A DNA stretch of 34,744 nt from Lysobacteraceae bacterium NML08-0793 (GCA_002798275.1 NWQR01000012.1:1-34744), one strand, 5' to 3'; positions 8,447 through 16,605 are shown, counted from the stretch's first letter. Numbers and translations: made by a program. Notes: generated by a model from the letters alone, not told the origin.

Positions 8447-9433
8447 ATGACTACGTCCACATCGACTTATCGTCTTTCACGCCCATTGCCCGATCCGATG
8501 CGTACCCACGAGCCGACGATTGACCAGTATCTGCAACAAATCAACCAGCATCTGATTGGCTCACGCGCTGTCCGCAGCCATACCCTGAACGAAGCGCGCG
8601 ATTTTCTGTTGGATGTCGCCGCCAGCGCCCGCCCCGAGGACAAAGCCGCCGCACTGGCCGAGGCCATGCAGGAATATGGCAGCCCGGGGCATATTGGCAA
8701 GGAGCAGCGCAAAGAGCGCCACCAGATATGCATCAAGATAGCTCTGCTGAGTGGCCCGATTTTTGCCGTACTGATGTTGCTGACGATGCTGCTGCAAGCG
8801 GGTGTGGCGCAGATGCTGTCGGCCTGGCAGACGTGGTTGCTGGTGTTTTTCACGAATATGCTGCTATTTGGCCTCGGCATGGGGGCGAGCTTTGCTTATC
8901 TAATTGCCTTTCCGGCAACACCGTCGCAGGCAGGCCACACACCGGCTGTCGATAACCGTTTTGAAATGACCTGTCGCCCCGTTAGCCGCAAGATAAGCTG
9001 GATGATGCTTGCGGTGTTTGTGCCGTTTGAAATACTCCTGCTACTGGCATTGTTTGGCATCGACCTGATTCCGGGGCTTGAGTTTTCCCGATTGAGGCTC
9101 CCTGCCGTGCTGTTGCTGGCATTCATCAATTTCAAAAACATCACCGCATCGCTGAATGCACTTTGGTTCAAAGCCTATGTCGAGCACGACATATTGCATG
9201 TGCAGCGCCTGGGTCGCAGTTGGCAGCTGCGCCGGCAGGACATCCTTGCTGTCACCCGGCCCAGCCTGCTGCGGCAGTTTTTCTCCATCCAGTTTGGCCA
9301 GCAACAGCAAATCACCTGGCAAACGGCCACGGGGCAAAAACAACAGCTGACCCTGTCCATCTCCGCGGACGTCATCAACGGCGACCGGCTGGTGGCCTGG
9401 CTGGAATCAGCCGCACACGAGAATCGGCACTGA
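8447..9433 (+). CDS. Membrane protein with N-terminal HAAS-like domain, partner of PadR
   Basis: A 328-residue protein. Residues about 20-90 form a soluble helical region (IDQYLQQINQHLIG, LNEARDFLLDVAAS, AMQEYGSPGHI) like the HAAS/DUF1700 domain that accompanies PadR regulators. Four hydrophobic segments follow, then a C-terminal soluble part with the look of a PH-like sheet (VEHDILHVQRLGRSWQLRRQ). The start ATG 8447 is 10 bp after the padR stop; an upstream in-frame start would lie inside padR. Function is unknown. HAAS proteins are thought to link envelope signals to PadR control; that is family knowledge, not shown here. It converges on ubiA. Confidence 0.8.
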   Translation: MTTSTSTYRLSRPLPDPMRTHEPTIDQYLQQINQHLIGSRAVRSHTLNEARDFLLDVAASARPEDKAAALAEAMQEYGSPGHIGKEQRKERHQICIKIALLSGPIFAVLMLLTMLLQAGVAQMLSAWQTWLLVFFTNMLLFGLGMGASFAYLIAFPATPSQAGHTPAVDNRFEMTCRPVSRKISWMMLAVFVPFEILLLLALFGIDLIPGLEFSRLRLPAVLLLAFINFKNITASLNALWFKAYVEHDILHVQRLGRSWQLRRQDILAVTRPSLLRQFFSIQFGQQQQITWQTATGQKQQLTLSISADVINGDRLVAWLESAAHENRH

Positions 9434-9451
9434 TTGCCGCGTTAGGGTGAT

Positions 9452-10345
9452 TCAGCGCAACGCAAAATTCAGTGCAATTCCGGCAAAAATCGCCATGCCC
9501 ACCCAGTTGTTGTGCAGGAAGGCGCGGAAGCAGGCATCGCGTGTGCGGGTTCTGGCATGGATGAATTGATACACCACCAGTGCCGCGGCAATCGCCAGTC
9601 CCAGCCAGTAATACAGCCCTAGGTCGGCGCGTTGGCCGACCAGTGCCAGTGCCAGAAACATCGCTACATACAGCACGCCTTGGGCAATCAGATCCATGTC
9701 GCCAAACAGGATGGCGGTGGATTTGGAGCCTATGCGGATATCGTCATCCCGATCCACCATCGCATACCAAGTGTCGTAGGCGGTTGCCCAAAGGATATTG
9801 GCGATATACAGCAGCCAGGCCAGTGGCGGTACGCTGCCCTGGATTGCGGCAAAAGCCATTGGGATGCCCCAGCCAAATGCCATGCCGAGGTACACCTGCG
9901 GCAGATAGGTGTAGCGCTTCAGATACGGATAGCTTGCGGCCAGAAACACGCCCACCACGCTCATCAAAATCGCCAGTTTATTGAGTGTCAGCACCAGCAC
10001 GAAGGCCAGCAGCATCAGCGTGACAAACAGCCACAAGGCTTCGCGGCTGGAGACTTCGCCGCTGACCAACGGGCGACTTCGGGTACGTTCTACTGCGCCA
10101 TCCAGCCAGCGGTCGGCATAGTCATTGATGACGCAGCCTGCCGCACGGGTCAGCCAGACGCCAAGTGAAAACACCACGAGGTAATGCCAGTCGGGAAAGC
10201 CGCCAGAAGCCAGCCACAAGCCCCACCAGGTTGGCCATAGCAGCAGCAGCCAGCCAATCGGGCGGTCGGCGCGCATCAGCTTGAGATAGAGGGGCAGTTT
10301 TTGCCGCCAGTGTGGCTGCGTGGGGGAATCGGGCGTTGAATTCAT
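9452..10345 (-). CDS. ubiA: 4-hydroxybenzoate polyprenyltransferase UbiA
   Basis: A 297-residue integral membrane prenyltransferase that attaches the polyprenyl tail to 4-hydroxybenzoate in ubiquinone synthesis. The two aspartate-rich Mg-diphosphate motifs are present: [10 protein letters not shown] (about 73-82) and [12 protein letters not shown] (about 190-201). About eight or nine hydrophobic segments match the family. The RADRPIG and [13 protein letters not shown] blocks near the N-terminus are typical of proteobacterial UbiA. It stands alone between the PadR unit and the tRNA gene; ubiC is not adjacent. Confidence 0.95.
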   Translation of the reverse strand: MNSTPDSPTQPHWRQKLPLYLKLMRADRPIGWLLLLWPTWWGLWLASGGFPDWHYLVVFSLGVWLTRAAGCVINDYADRWLDGAVERTRSRPLVSGEVSSREALWLFVTLMLLAFVLVLTLNKLAILMSVVGVFLAASYPYLKRYTYLPQVYLGMAFGWGIPMAFAAIQGSVPPLAWLLYIANILWATAYDTWYAMVDRDDDIRIGSKSTAILFGDMDLIAQGVLYVAMFLALALVGQRADLGLYYWLGLAIAAALVVYQFIHARTRTRDACFRAFLHNNWVGMAIFAGIALNFALR

Positions 10346-10434
10346 GACATAAGCGTAGCAGCCAGTCCCCGGATTTCGCCAAAACGGTTACACTAGCCGC
10401 CCGCCGGAGCCAAAGCGCTGGCGGCATCCGATAC

Positions 10435-10511
10435 GCGCCTGTAGCTCAGCCGGATAGAGTAGCGGCTTCCGAAGCCGTTGGTCGGGGGTTCGAATCCCTC
10501 CAGGCGCGCCA
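10435..10511 (+). tRNA. tRNA-Arg (anticodon CCG)
   Basis: A 77-base cloverleaf. The acceptor arms GCGCCTG and CAGGCGC pair fully. The anticodon loop TTCCGAA gives anticodon CCG (codon CGG). The T-loop is TTCGAAT, and the discriminator G and CCA are encoded (10508-10511). A possible -10 TACACT (10389-10394) followed by a GC-rich stretch lies upstream; no clear -35 is seen. The last 16 bases of the gene are repeated downstream in the 115-bp array. Confidence 0.97.
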
Positions 10512-11002
10512 TTTTGTGGCTTCCTTTCGGGATTCCCTGCCCTTCGCGCGCAGCGCTTCGGGCGTTCAAAGCTGCATGCACCTGTTCGGTGCATAAGCGC
10601 AGCTTCTCACCCCTCCAGGCGCGCCATTTTGTGGCTTCCTTTCGGGATTTCCTGCCCTTCGCGCGCAGCGCTTCGGGCGTTCGAAGCTGCATGCACCTGT
10701 TCGGTGCATAAGCGCAGCTTCTCACCCCTCCAGGCGCGCCACTTTTTGGCTTCCTTTCGGGATTTCCTGCCCTTCGCGCGCAGCGCTTCGGGCGTTCAAA
10801 GCTGCATGCACCTGTTCGGTGCATAAGCGCAGCTTCTCACCCCTCCAGGCGCGCCATTTTGTGGCTTCCTTTCGGGATTTCCTGCCCTTCGCGCGCAGCG
10901 CTTCGGGCGTTCAAAGCTGCATGCACCTGTTCGGTGCATAAGCGCAGCTTCTCACCCCTCTAGGCGCGCCATTTTGTGGCTTCCTTTCGGGATTCCCTGC
11001 CC
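10496..11002 (+). repeat. 115-bp tandem array that repeats the tRNA 3' end (4 full units plus 47 bp)
   Basis: Units begin at 10496, 10611, 10726, 10841 and 10956; the period is exactly 115 bp and units differ by only a few bases. Each unit starts with CCCTCCAGGCGCGCCA, the last 16 bases of the tRNA including CCA (one C-to-T change in the last copy). Each full unit also holds a strong hairpin; in the first, arms AAGCTGC/GCAGCTT and ATGCACC/GGTGCAT fold at 10569-10605 with a 5-base loop and a 4-base bulge. The array fills the space before the next gene; no protein is supported here, because 115 is not a multiple of 3. The layout resembles the repeats behind E. coli tyrT, which yield rtT RNA. 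Confidence 0.93.
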
Positions 11003-11083
11003 ATCGTGCGTGGGATGGCGGGGTGCGGGACGGGAATGGCCGCGCAGCAATTTTCGATACGTTGGGGTAGAGTGCGTGCGGTC

Positions 11084-12094
11084 ATGGATAACCCGCAGGT
11101 ACTGACCGAAATGCCAGTCAAATCACTTGCCGATTTGCCGCTGCCCATCGCCGCAGACCAGGGGCAGGGCTTTGTGGACAGGATAGAGGGGGCGCCGCTG
11201 CCCGTGGTGCGAGTGTTTGGCTGGTTTTCTCGGCCGATATTGCCGGTGTTTGCGCTGCTTACTCAGTCTGGGCAAAAACGCGCACCCTTGGCATCGGCGC
11301 GGATCCAGCGTGAGGATGTCAAAGCCGCGCTTGGTTGCGATCTTTTTTCCGGCTTTCGGCTGGATTTTCTGGTGCAGGCAGATGACCAGCCCTGCGCCTT
11401 GTTGATGAACGACGAATTGCAGTTGCAGTTTTCGCCGACGCAGCAAAATTACGCGCAGATGGCGCCGCATTACGGCAATTTGTTCACGACGGACAAGGTG
11501 CTCGGGCGGGAGGCGATTTATGGCTATGGCCCGCCGGTGGATGTATCCGACGAGTTCAAGCAGTTTGCCCGCATGGCCAGCGGGCGAGTGCTGGATTTTG
11601 GCTGCGGCAATGGGGACTTGTTGAGTTTTCTTTTGGCCGAAGGTTGCGATGGGCTTGGCTTGGAGCTGGACGAGGCGCGTATTCGTGCCGTGCTGAAACC
11701 CGAAGTCGAGGGACGGGTGACGTTTTATGCCGGTGGCAAGCCGCTGCCCTTTGCCGATGGCGAATTCGACTGGATTGTGTCCACCGAAGTCATCGAGCAT
11801 GTCCACGATATCGCCACGTATGTACCGGAGTTTGCCCGGCTGCTGAAGCCCGGTGGGCGGATGTTGATTACCACCCCGGATATCACGTCAATCCCCAGCA
11901 GTTTTCCGGCCAATTGCGTGCCTTGGCATCTGCTGGAATCCACCCATATCAACTTCTTCACCCCGCGCAGTGTTGAGGCGATGTTTGCTTCGCACTTCGC
12001 TCTGGAACAGCTCTATTGTTTGGCCAGCAACCGGATCAACGGCTTTTTTGTGCCGGGCTCGATAGGTGCGGTTTTTCAGCGCAAACCCGGTTGA
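11084..12094 (+). CDS. Class I SAM-dependent methyltransferase
   Basis: A 336-residue protein. The C-terminal half is a methyltransferase domain with motif I VLDFGCGNGDLLSFL (about 167-181), the acidic end of strand 2 GLGLELDE, and WIVSTEVIEHVHD and LKPGGRMLITTPD. The N-terminal 130 residues (about 20-110) look like a separate domain that I do not recognise. The arrangement resembles methyltransferases acting on sugars or lipid-linked glycans, but the substrate cannot be told. I chose ATG 11084; longer in-frame starts would lie in the 115-bp repeats. The ribosome binding site is weak. The first 80 bp upstream follow directly on the last partial repeat. Confidence 0.82.
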   Translation: MDNPQVLTEMPVKSLADLPLPIAADQGQGFVDRIEGAPLPVVRVFGWFSRPILPVFALLTQSGQKRAPLASARIQREDVKAALGCDLFSGFRLDFLVQADDQPCALLMNDELQLQFSPTQQNYAQMAPHYGNLFTTDKVLGREAIYGYGPPVDVSDEFKQFARMASGRVLDFGCGNGDLLSFLLAEGCDGLGLELDEARIRAVLKPEVEGRVTFYAGGKPLPFADGEFDWIVSTEVIEHVHDIATYVPEFARLLKPGGRMLITTPDITSIPSSFPANCVPWHLLESTHINFFTPRSVEAMFASHFALEQLYCLASNRINGFFVPGSIGAVFQRKPG

Positions 12095-12097
12095 TTT

Positions 12098-12247
12098 TCA
12101 ATCGTTGTCTTGATCTTCTCCATAGTTCGCCGGGAACCAGGCGTTGTTTCCGGGGCGGAAGCTGTGGGTGTAGTGCTCTTGCGGGGCTAGTGGAGCTGGG
12201 GCGGCTTTGCTGCTGTCGAACAGGCAATCTTCTTTCAGGTTTTCCAA
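12098..12247 (-). CDS. Possible small protein of 49 residues (TTG start)
   Basis: An open frame from TTG 12247 ends 3 bp from the convergent methyltransferase stop. It is rich in Pro, Asn and aromatic residues (HYTHSFRPGNNAWFPANYG) and ends in an acidic tail (EDQDND). Third codon positions are GC-rich like the neighbouring genes. There is no ATG and no clear ribosome binding site, and I do not recognise the family. It could also be the 3' remnant of an older gene. Confidence 0.3.
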   Translation of the reverse strand: MENLKEDCLFDSSKAAPAPLAPQEHYTHSFRPGNNAWFPANYGEDQDND

Positions 12248-12281
12248 TGTTTGCTTGTTGAGTGGGCGTGGGGAGCCCAAC

Positions 12282-12308
12282 AAAAAACCGGCGCGTGGCC
12301 GGTTTTTT
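12282..12308 (-). terminator. Terminator of the ABC-hydrolase operon
   Basis: A stem GCCGG/CCGGC extended by six A-T pairs has a 5-base loop. It ends in a T-run on either strand. It lies 12 bp after the ABC permease stop, so it most likely ends the minus-strand operon. Confidence 0.85.
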
Positions 12309-12320
12309 GCATGGCTTGGA

Positions 12321-13526
12321 TCAACCGCTGATGGCAAGTTTCTCCTGCTTGTAACGCCACACGGCGGCAAGCCAGAGGAGTGCGGCCAGCAACAGGGCGG
12401 AGGCCAGATACACCGCCCATTGTTGCGGGGCGATGGCATCGCCGCGCGAGATGCGCGAGAGCATCTGGTTTTGCGACAGGAATGGCACGGCGTATTGCCA
12501 AAGGGCGGTGTCTTTCAGCGGGTAGGCCATCAGGGCATACGCGGGCAGCATCGGCAGGAACATCAGCCAGGTGAGATTGGCCTGGGCTTCCTTCATGCTC
12601 TTGGCGTAAGAGGAAAGCGCCGTCAGAAGCGCGGTGCCAATCAGCACCAGCGGCAGCAGTACCAGCAGCATTTGCGCGATGGCGGCGAGGCTGACATCCA
12701 TCATCTTCGCCATGCTGGTGCCTACCAGTGTGGCACTGAGTTTGAAGGCTACCAAGGTGAGCAAAAGCCCGGTGATGCCGATGGTGGCGCTGGCAAGCAT
12801 CTTGCCGCTGACCAGTGCCTCGCGTGCCGCAGGTGTGGTCAGCAAGGGCTCCAGCGATTGCCGTTCGCGCTCGCCTGCGGTGCTGTCCATCGACAGGTGC
12901 GCGCCGCCGATAAAGGCAAAAATCAACAGAATCAACGGCATGATGATGGAGAGCATCATGCCGCGCTTGGCTTCGGCAGTGGCCAGATCCTTGTGGTCGA
13001 TGGCGATGGCTTGGGTGATCGACGGGTCGATGCCGCGCGCCAAGAGCCGCAGGCTGCCGGTGCTGCTGCCATAGGCTTGCAAGACGCGGGTCAGGCGCTG
13101 CATCGGGATTTCTGCCGCGCGCCGGGTGGAATCGGCCAGCATCACCACGCGCGCGGGTTCGCCCTGGTGCCATTGCTCGGCAAAGGCAGGCTCGATGATC
13201 AGTGCCACATCCTCGCGCTGCTCGCGGATGGCAGCTTCGACATCCGCAGGCGGGTGTTGCTGCGGGCGGATGTCATAGCGGGCAAGAAAGGCCATCAGAT
13301 TGGGGGCATGTTCGTGGCCGATGACCGGGATTTCCAAGGGTTTTTCCAGTTGCGTGCTGATGCGCATCTCGGTCAGTTTGCCCATGCCGAGCATGATGAT
13401 CGGGTACAGCAGCGGCCCCAGCAGCAGGGTCATCAGAAAAGTTTTGCGATCGCGCGAGAAATCCCGCAGTTCTTTTTTCAATACCGTTAAGACCGTGGCA
13501 AGACGGCGGTGTTGTGGCTGGCTCAT
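12321..13526 (-). CDS. ABC-2 type permease (NatB-like)
   Basis: A 401-residue integral membrane protein. One hydrophobic segment near the N-terminus (about 30-50) is followed by a large periplasmic loop of about 150 residues, then five more segments. The stretch SMDSTAGERERQSLEPLLTT is typical of NatB/YhaP-like exporters. In that family the permease works with the ATPase encoded upstream; known members export sodium or peptides. The start overlaps the ATPase stop by ATGA (13523-13526). The substrate is unknown. Confidence 0.9.
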   Translation of the reverse strand: MSQPQHRRLATVLTVLKKELRDFSRDRKTFLMTLLLGPLLYPIIMLGMGKLTEMRISTQLEKPLEIPVIGHEHAPNLMAFLARYDIRPQQHPPADVEAAIREQREDVALIIEPAFAEQWHQGEPARVVMLADSTRRAAEIPMQRLTRVLQAYGSSTGSLRLLARGIDPSITQAIAIDHKDLATAEAKRGMMLSIIMPLILLIFAFIGGAHLSMDSTAGERERQSLEPLLTTPAAREALVSGKMLASATIGITGLLLTLVAFKLSATLVGTSMAKMMDVSLAAIAQMLLVLLPLVLIGTALLTALSSYAKSMKEAQANLTWLMFLPMLPAYALMAYPLKDTALWQYAVPFLSQNQMLSRISRGDAIAPQQWAVYLASALLLAALLWLAAVWRYKQEKLAISG

Positions 13527-14278
13527 GCGAACAGACCCTCCTCGCTGCCAATGAGTTTCACGAATGCGTCTTCAAGGTTTTCAAGTCCCGCTTGGGCGCG
13601 CAGCTCATCGGGGGTGCCTTCGGCCATGACCCGCCCCTGGGCGATGATGACGATGCGATCACACAGCGCGGCGACTTCCTGCATGATGTGGCTGGAAAAA
13701 ATCACGCAACGTCCTTCTGCGCGCAACTGACGCAAAAATTCGCGCAGGCCACGGGTGGTCATCACATCAAGGCCATTGGTCGGCTCATCCAGAATCACGT
13801 TTTTCGGGTCGTGTATTAGGGCGCGGGCAATCGCGGTCTTGGTGCGTTGCCCTTGGCTGAAGCCTTCGGTCTGGCGGTCGAGAAAATCCTCCATCTGCAA
13901 GGCGCGGGCAAGGTTTTCCAGGCGTGCGTCAATCAGCGCATCGCTCATGCCATGCAGGCGGCCAAAGTATTCGATGTTCTCGCGGGCGGTCAGGCGCTTG
14001 TACACGCCGCGCGCATCGGGCAGCACGCCTAGGATGCGGCGCACGGCATCGGCTTCGCGCACGCTGTCATGGCCGTCCACCAGCACTTTGCCCTTGTCCG
14101 GTTGCATCAGCGTGTAGAGCATGCGCATGGTGGTGGTTTTGCCCGCGCCATTGGGGCCGAGCAGGCCGGTGATTTCGCCGTCGCGTGCGCTGAAGCTGAC
14201 ATCGTTGACGGCGACAACCGGGGCATCTTTCTTGCCCTTGCCGGCGAAGGTTTTATGCAGGTTTTCGGCACTAATCAT
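13523..14278 (-). CDS. ABC transporter ATPase (NatA-like)
   Basis: A 251-residue ATPase. Walker A is GPNGAGKT (41-48). The signature is FSQGQ (140-144), a usual variant in this group. Walker B is VILDEP (161-166) and the switch histidine is H197 in SSH. I chose ATG 14278 because it overlaps the hydrolase stop (ATGA, 14275-14278); ATG 14287 is three codons upstream. It pairs with the permease that follows and is coupled to it by another ATGA. Confidence 0.92.
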   Translation of the reverse strand: MISAENLHKTFAGKGKKDAPVVAVNDVSFSARDGEITGLLGPNGAGKTTTMRMLYTLMQPDKGKVLVDGHDSVREADAVRRILGVLPDARGVYKRLTARENIEYFGRLHGMSDALIDARLENLARALQMEDFLDRQTEGFSQGQRTKTAIARALIHDPKNVILDEPTNGLDVMTTRGLREFLRQLRAEGRCVIFSSHIMQEVAALCDRIVIIAQGRVMAEGTPDELRAQAGLENLEDAFVKLIGSEEGLFA

Positions 14279-15771
14279 GGATTCCACCCATTGAACGTGG
14301 TGAATGGCGGGGTTTGTGAAAGATTGTCAAGGCATTGGGTTTCGAGCGCCTTGGGGGCGGCGCTTTCAATGAATTGGGCAAAGACTTTCGGCATGCAGCC
14401 GACAGTGATGACGTTATGCCCCTGGCCTTTCAGCACCAGATGGGTTGCGTTGTCGAGCTTGGCGATGGCTTCGTCGCCATAACGCGGCGGGGTAACTGGG
14501 TCGAATTCGCCGGAAATCGCCAGCACCGGGATATTGCCGGCAAGCGGCGTGCGGAAATCTTCGGGCAGCTTGCCATGTGGCCAGACTTCGCACATCGCGC
14601 CCATGCCCTGGGAAAACTCTGCGCCCAGCACGGTGGCATGGTCGGCTTCGCTGGCGTTGAAGCTGCCGGCGTCTTCGGTACAGATCACCGAAAGCTGCAT
14701 GCCCATCGCCATGCTCTGATCCATTTGTCGGGCAAGCATCTTGGCTAGGGCGGTGATGCCCTCATAACGCCCGGCATGGGCATCGTGAATCAGCTTTGGT
14801 AATAGCGCCGCAGCTTGCGGCATGTAGGCATACATGCGCACCAGCCCGGCCAGCATGTCGGCGGTGAGTAGGGTGCTGGCTTCCTCGTGGGTGGAGGCAT
14901 CGCGGTAGCGCACCGTTACCGGGTTTTGTTTGAGCCGTGCCAGCAGGGCGTCCAGTTGCGCGCGGGTATCGCCGAGTTTTGCGCGGCAATCGGCATCGTG
15001 CTGGCATTGGGCGAAATACAGCGCCAGCGCATCATCCAGATTGCGGGCAAAAATGCTGCCCAGCGGCTGGCTGTTGGGTACCACCGAGTCGAGCAGCACG
15101 CTGCGGGTATGTTGCGGGTGGCGCAATGCGTATTGCTGTGCCACGCGGGTGCCGTAGGAAATACCCATCAAATTGATTTTGTCTGCGCCAATTGCCTGGC
15201 GTACCGCATCCAAATCGCGCACCGCATCGGTGGTGGTGTAGTAGCGCAGGTCGGCCTTTTGCGAAAGCGCCGCGGCACAGGTTTGCGCCATTTTGCGCAT
15301 CGCCTCGGGTGAGCTGTCTTGCCCGTCGGCATCAGTCTGCGGGCAGGCCAGCAGGTTGGAGTCGCCGGTGCCGCGCTGGTCGAGCAAGATCACATGACGG
15401 TTTTTCAGCACATCGGCAAAGGCCATTTGCACTTGCGGAAAAGTCTGGATCGCCGATTGCCCCGGCCCGCCTGCCAGCATGAACACCGGGTCGGGCTCGG
15501 CCGCCGCCGGGTTTTCCGCCTGCACCCAGGCGATGCGCAAATCAATCTGGCGGCCATCGGGCGCATCGGGGTTTTCCGCAACTTGCAGCGTGCTGCATTG
15601 CGCCGACAGCGAAGTATTTAGCTGCGGGCTGGTCAGTGTGCATGGCTCAAAGACAAGACGGCCAAGCCGTTGCTGACCATCATGGGTGGCCGGGTCGGGC
15701 GTGGCCGTGCCCTGGCACGCGGCCAGCGACAAGAGCGCCGCCAGCGCCAAAAACAGCGGAGTGGATTTCAT
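14275..15771 (-). CDS. Secreted alpha/beta hydrolase lipoprotein, S33 / TAP type
   Basis: A 498-residue protein with a lipoprotein signal (MKSTPLFLALAALLSLAAC, lipid-attached Cys19). The hydrolase core holds the oxyanion region MLAGGPGQSA, the nucleophile GISYG (Ser205), Asp424 in SGEFDPVTPP and His452 in GQGHNV. The C-terminal part matches the TAP-like domain of tripeptidyl aminopeptidases, which release residues from the N-terminus of peptides. A good Shine-Dalgarno (GGAGG) lies 5 bp before ATG 15771. It is coupled to the ABC ATPase downstream (ATGA), so it may process, outside the cytoplasm, the peptide or metabolite handled by the exporter; that is inference. Confidence 0.88.
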   Translation of the reverse strand: MKSTPLFLALAALLSLAACQGTATPDPATHDGQQRLGRLVFEPCTLTSPQLNTSLSAQCSTLQVAENPDAPDGRQIDLRIAWVQAENPAAAEPDPVFMLAGGPGQSAIQTFPQVQMAFADVLKNRHVILLDQRGTGDSNLLACPQTDADGQDSSPEAMRKMAQTCAAALSQKADLRYYTTTDAVRDLDAVRQAIGADKINLMGISYGTRVAQQYALRHPQHTRSVLLDSVVPNSQPLGSIFARNLDDALALYFAQCQHDADCRAKLGDTRAQLDALLARLKQNPVTVRYRDASTHEEASTLLTADMLAGLVRMYAYMPQAAALLPKLIHDAHAGRYEGITALAKMLARQMDQSMAMGMQLSVICTEDAGSFNASEADHATVLGAEFSQGMGAMCEVWPHGKLPEDFRTPLAGNIPVLAISGEFDPVTPPRYGDEAIAKLDNATHLVLKGQGHNVITVGCMPKVFAQFIESAAPKALETQCLDNLSQTPPFTTFNGWNP

Positions 15772-15805
15772 GCAGCGCCTCCGGGATGGATGGGGAGAGA
15801 AAGTT

Positions 15806-16003
15806 TCATGCGTCCTCGTCAATAAAGATGGTTTCGATGGCCTCGCCAAACAGCCGGGCGATGCGGAAGGCCAGCGGAAGCGATGGATCGTACTTGCCGG
15901 TTTCCAGTGCATTGACCGTCTGCCGCGAGACATCCAGTTGCTCGGCCAGCGCCGCCTGCGACCAGCCCATCTGCTCGCGCAGTTCACGTAGCCGGTTTTT
16001 CAT
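15806..16003 (-). CDS. Small XRE-family regulator
   Basis: A 65-residue single-domain helix-turn-helix protein (LRELREQMGWSQAALAEQLDVSRQTVNALE). It belongs to the short YozG-like group, with the typical end FGEAIETIFIDED. The start ATG 16003 overlaps the membrane protein stop by ATGA (16000-16003). Such regulators often bind an 18-bp palindrome ahead of their own operon; two such sites lie at 16475-16492 and 16519-16536. It probably represses the whole operon. Confidence 0.92.
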   Translation of the reverse strand: MKNRLRELREQMGWSQAALAEQLDVSRQTVNALETGKYDPSLPLAFRIARLFGEAIETIFIDEDA

Positions 16004-16428
16004 AGGTTGCGCCAGTGCAGGAACAGACGAATCAACAACCATGAGGCGATGAAGCCAAACATCAACACCTCAAGCACATGAGCTGCGGAAAGCGGCGCCA
16101 GCCGTATCGCCTGCGCCGTCCACAACAAGACCGCGCAGCTCATGACAAGGCCACTGCTCCACAGCAGGGCGATGTGCTCCAGCTTGCGCTCGAACTCGTC
16201 GCATTCGCGCAAAAAGCGCAAGTAATCCAGCAGGCTCCATAGCAGTAAGGCAGCCATCATTGCCAATACCAGCAGGCGAAGCCATAGCAAATGCTCCCCC
16301 ATGCTGGGTGCTGACAAGTAACCAATCGTAGCCCCCAAGGGCAAGGCAAGCAGCATTAATGGCAGGCTGCGCCGCCAATAGCGTTTGAATGCCGGGCTGG
16401 TTTCGGTCAGGCGTTTGAGCTTGGACAT
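16000..16428 (-). CDS. Small four-helix membrane protein, partner of the XRE regulator
   Basis: A 142-residue protein with four hydrophobic segments (about 22-42, 50-70, 90-110, 118-138). Between the second and third is a charged stretch (RFLRECDEFERKLEHIALL). Membrane proteins with this motif commonly precede a short XRE regulator. The function is not known; sensing or modulating the regulator is a guess. It is the first gene of the operon, 61 nt downstream of the promoter's probable start site. Confidence 0.8.
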   Translation of the reverse strand: MSKLKRLTETSPAFKRYWRRSLPLMLLALPLGATIGYLSAPSMGEHLLWLRLLVLAMMAALLLWSLLDYLRFLRECDEFERKLEHIALLWSSGLVMSCAVLLWTAQAIRLAPLSAAHVLEVLMFGFIASWLLIRLFLHWRNL

Positions 16429-16474
16429 TGGTGGCTGCCTTCGGTTTGCTGCTGCCCCGGTAGGCAACAAGGAT

Positions 16475-16492
16475 TGTCAAGTTTGCTTGACA
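16475..16492 (-). promoter_or_regulatory. Operator-like palindrome 1
   Basis: TGTCAAG-TTTG-CTTGACA is a perfect 7-bp palindrome with a 4-bp centre. It covers the presumed transcription start of the operon that begins at 16428. A near copy lies 44 bp away (16519-16536). The form is that expected for a short XRE repressor. Confidence 0.65.
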
Positions 16493-16495
16493 GGC

Positions 16496-16524
16496 ACAAT
16501 AGGCCGTCTGGGCGGGTGTGTCAA
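16496..16524 (-). promoter_or_regulatory. Near-consensus sigma-70 promoter of the XRE-hydrolase-ABC operon
   Basis: On the minus strand, TTGACA (16524-16519) is followed after exactly 17 bp by TATTGT (16501-16496). The -35 is a perfect match and the -10 matches four of six positions. The -35 is inside palindrome 2 and the start site would fall in palindrome 1. Confidence 0.75.
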
Positions 16525-16536
16525 GCGTGCTTTACA
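16519..16536 (-). promoter_or_regulatory. Operator-like palindrome 2
   Basis: TGTCAAG-CGTG-CTTTACA has the same arms as palindrome 1 except for one base and a different centre. It contains the -35 hexamer, so bound protein would block RNA polymerase. Confidence 0.6.
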
Positions 16537-16605
16537 TATTCACGGATGCGGCCTGTTGCCTCGGCAATAAGCCGATGGCGGGGCGATATGCGTGAGCTGC
16601 CGCCA

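Noticed and set aside
10393-10824. Long minus-strand open frame across the tRNA and the repeats
   Set aside because: It reads the antisense of the tRNA (the familiar GFEPPTNGFGSR type of false protein) and of 115-bp repeats whose period is not a multiple of 3. No start signal is seen.
10496-11002. CRISPR array
   Set aside because: The units are adjacent 115-bp copies without variable spacers, and no cas genes are near.
10435-11002. Genomic-island attachment site at the tRNA
   Set aside because: The repeated tails resemble att sites, but there is no integrase, phage or foreign gene between them; the copies are regular and short.
12207-13490. 427-residue plus-strand open frame opposite the ABC permease
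   Set aside because: It runs over the terminator and is the shadow of a well-supported permease; it is low-complexity Gln/Gly/His.
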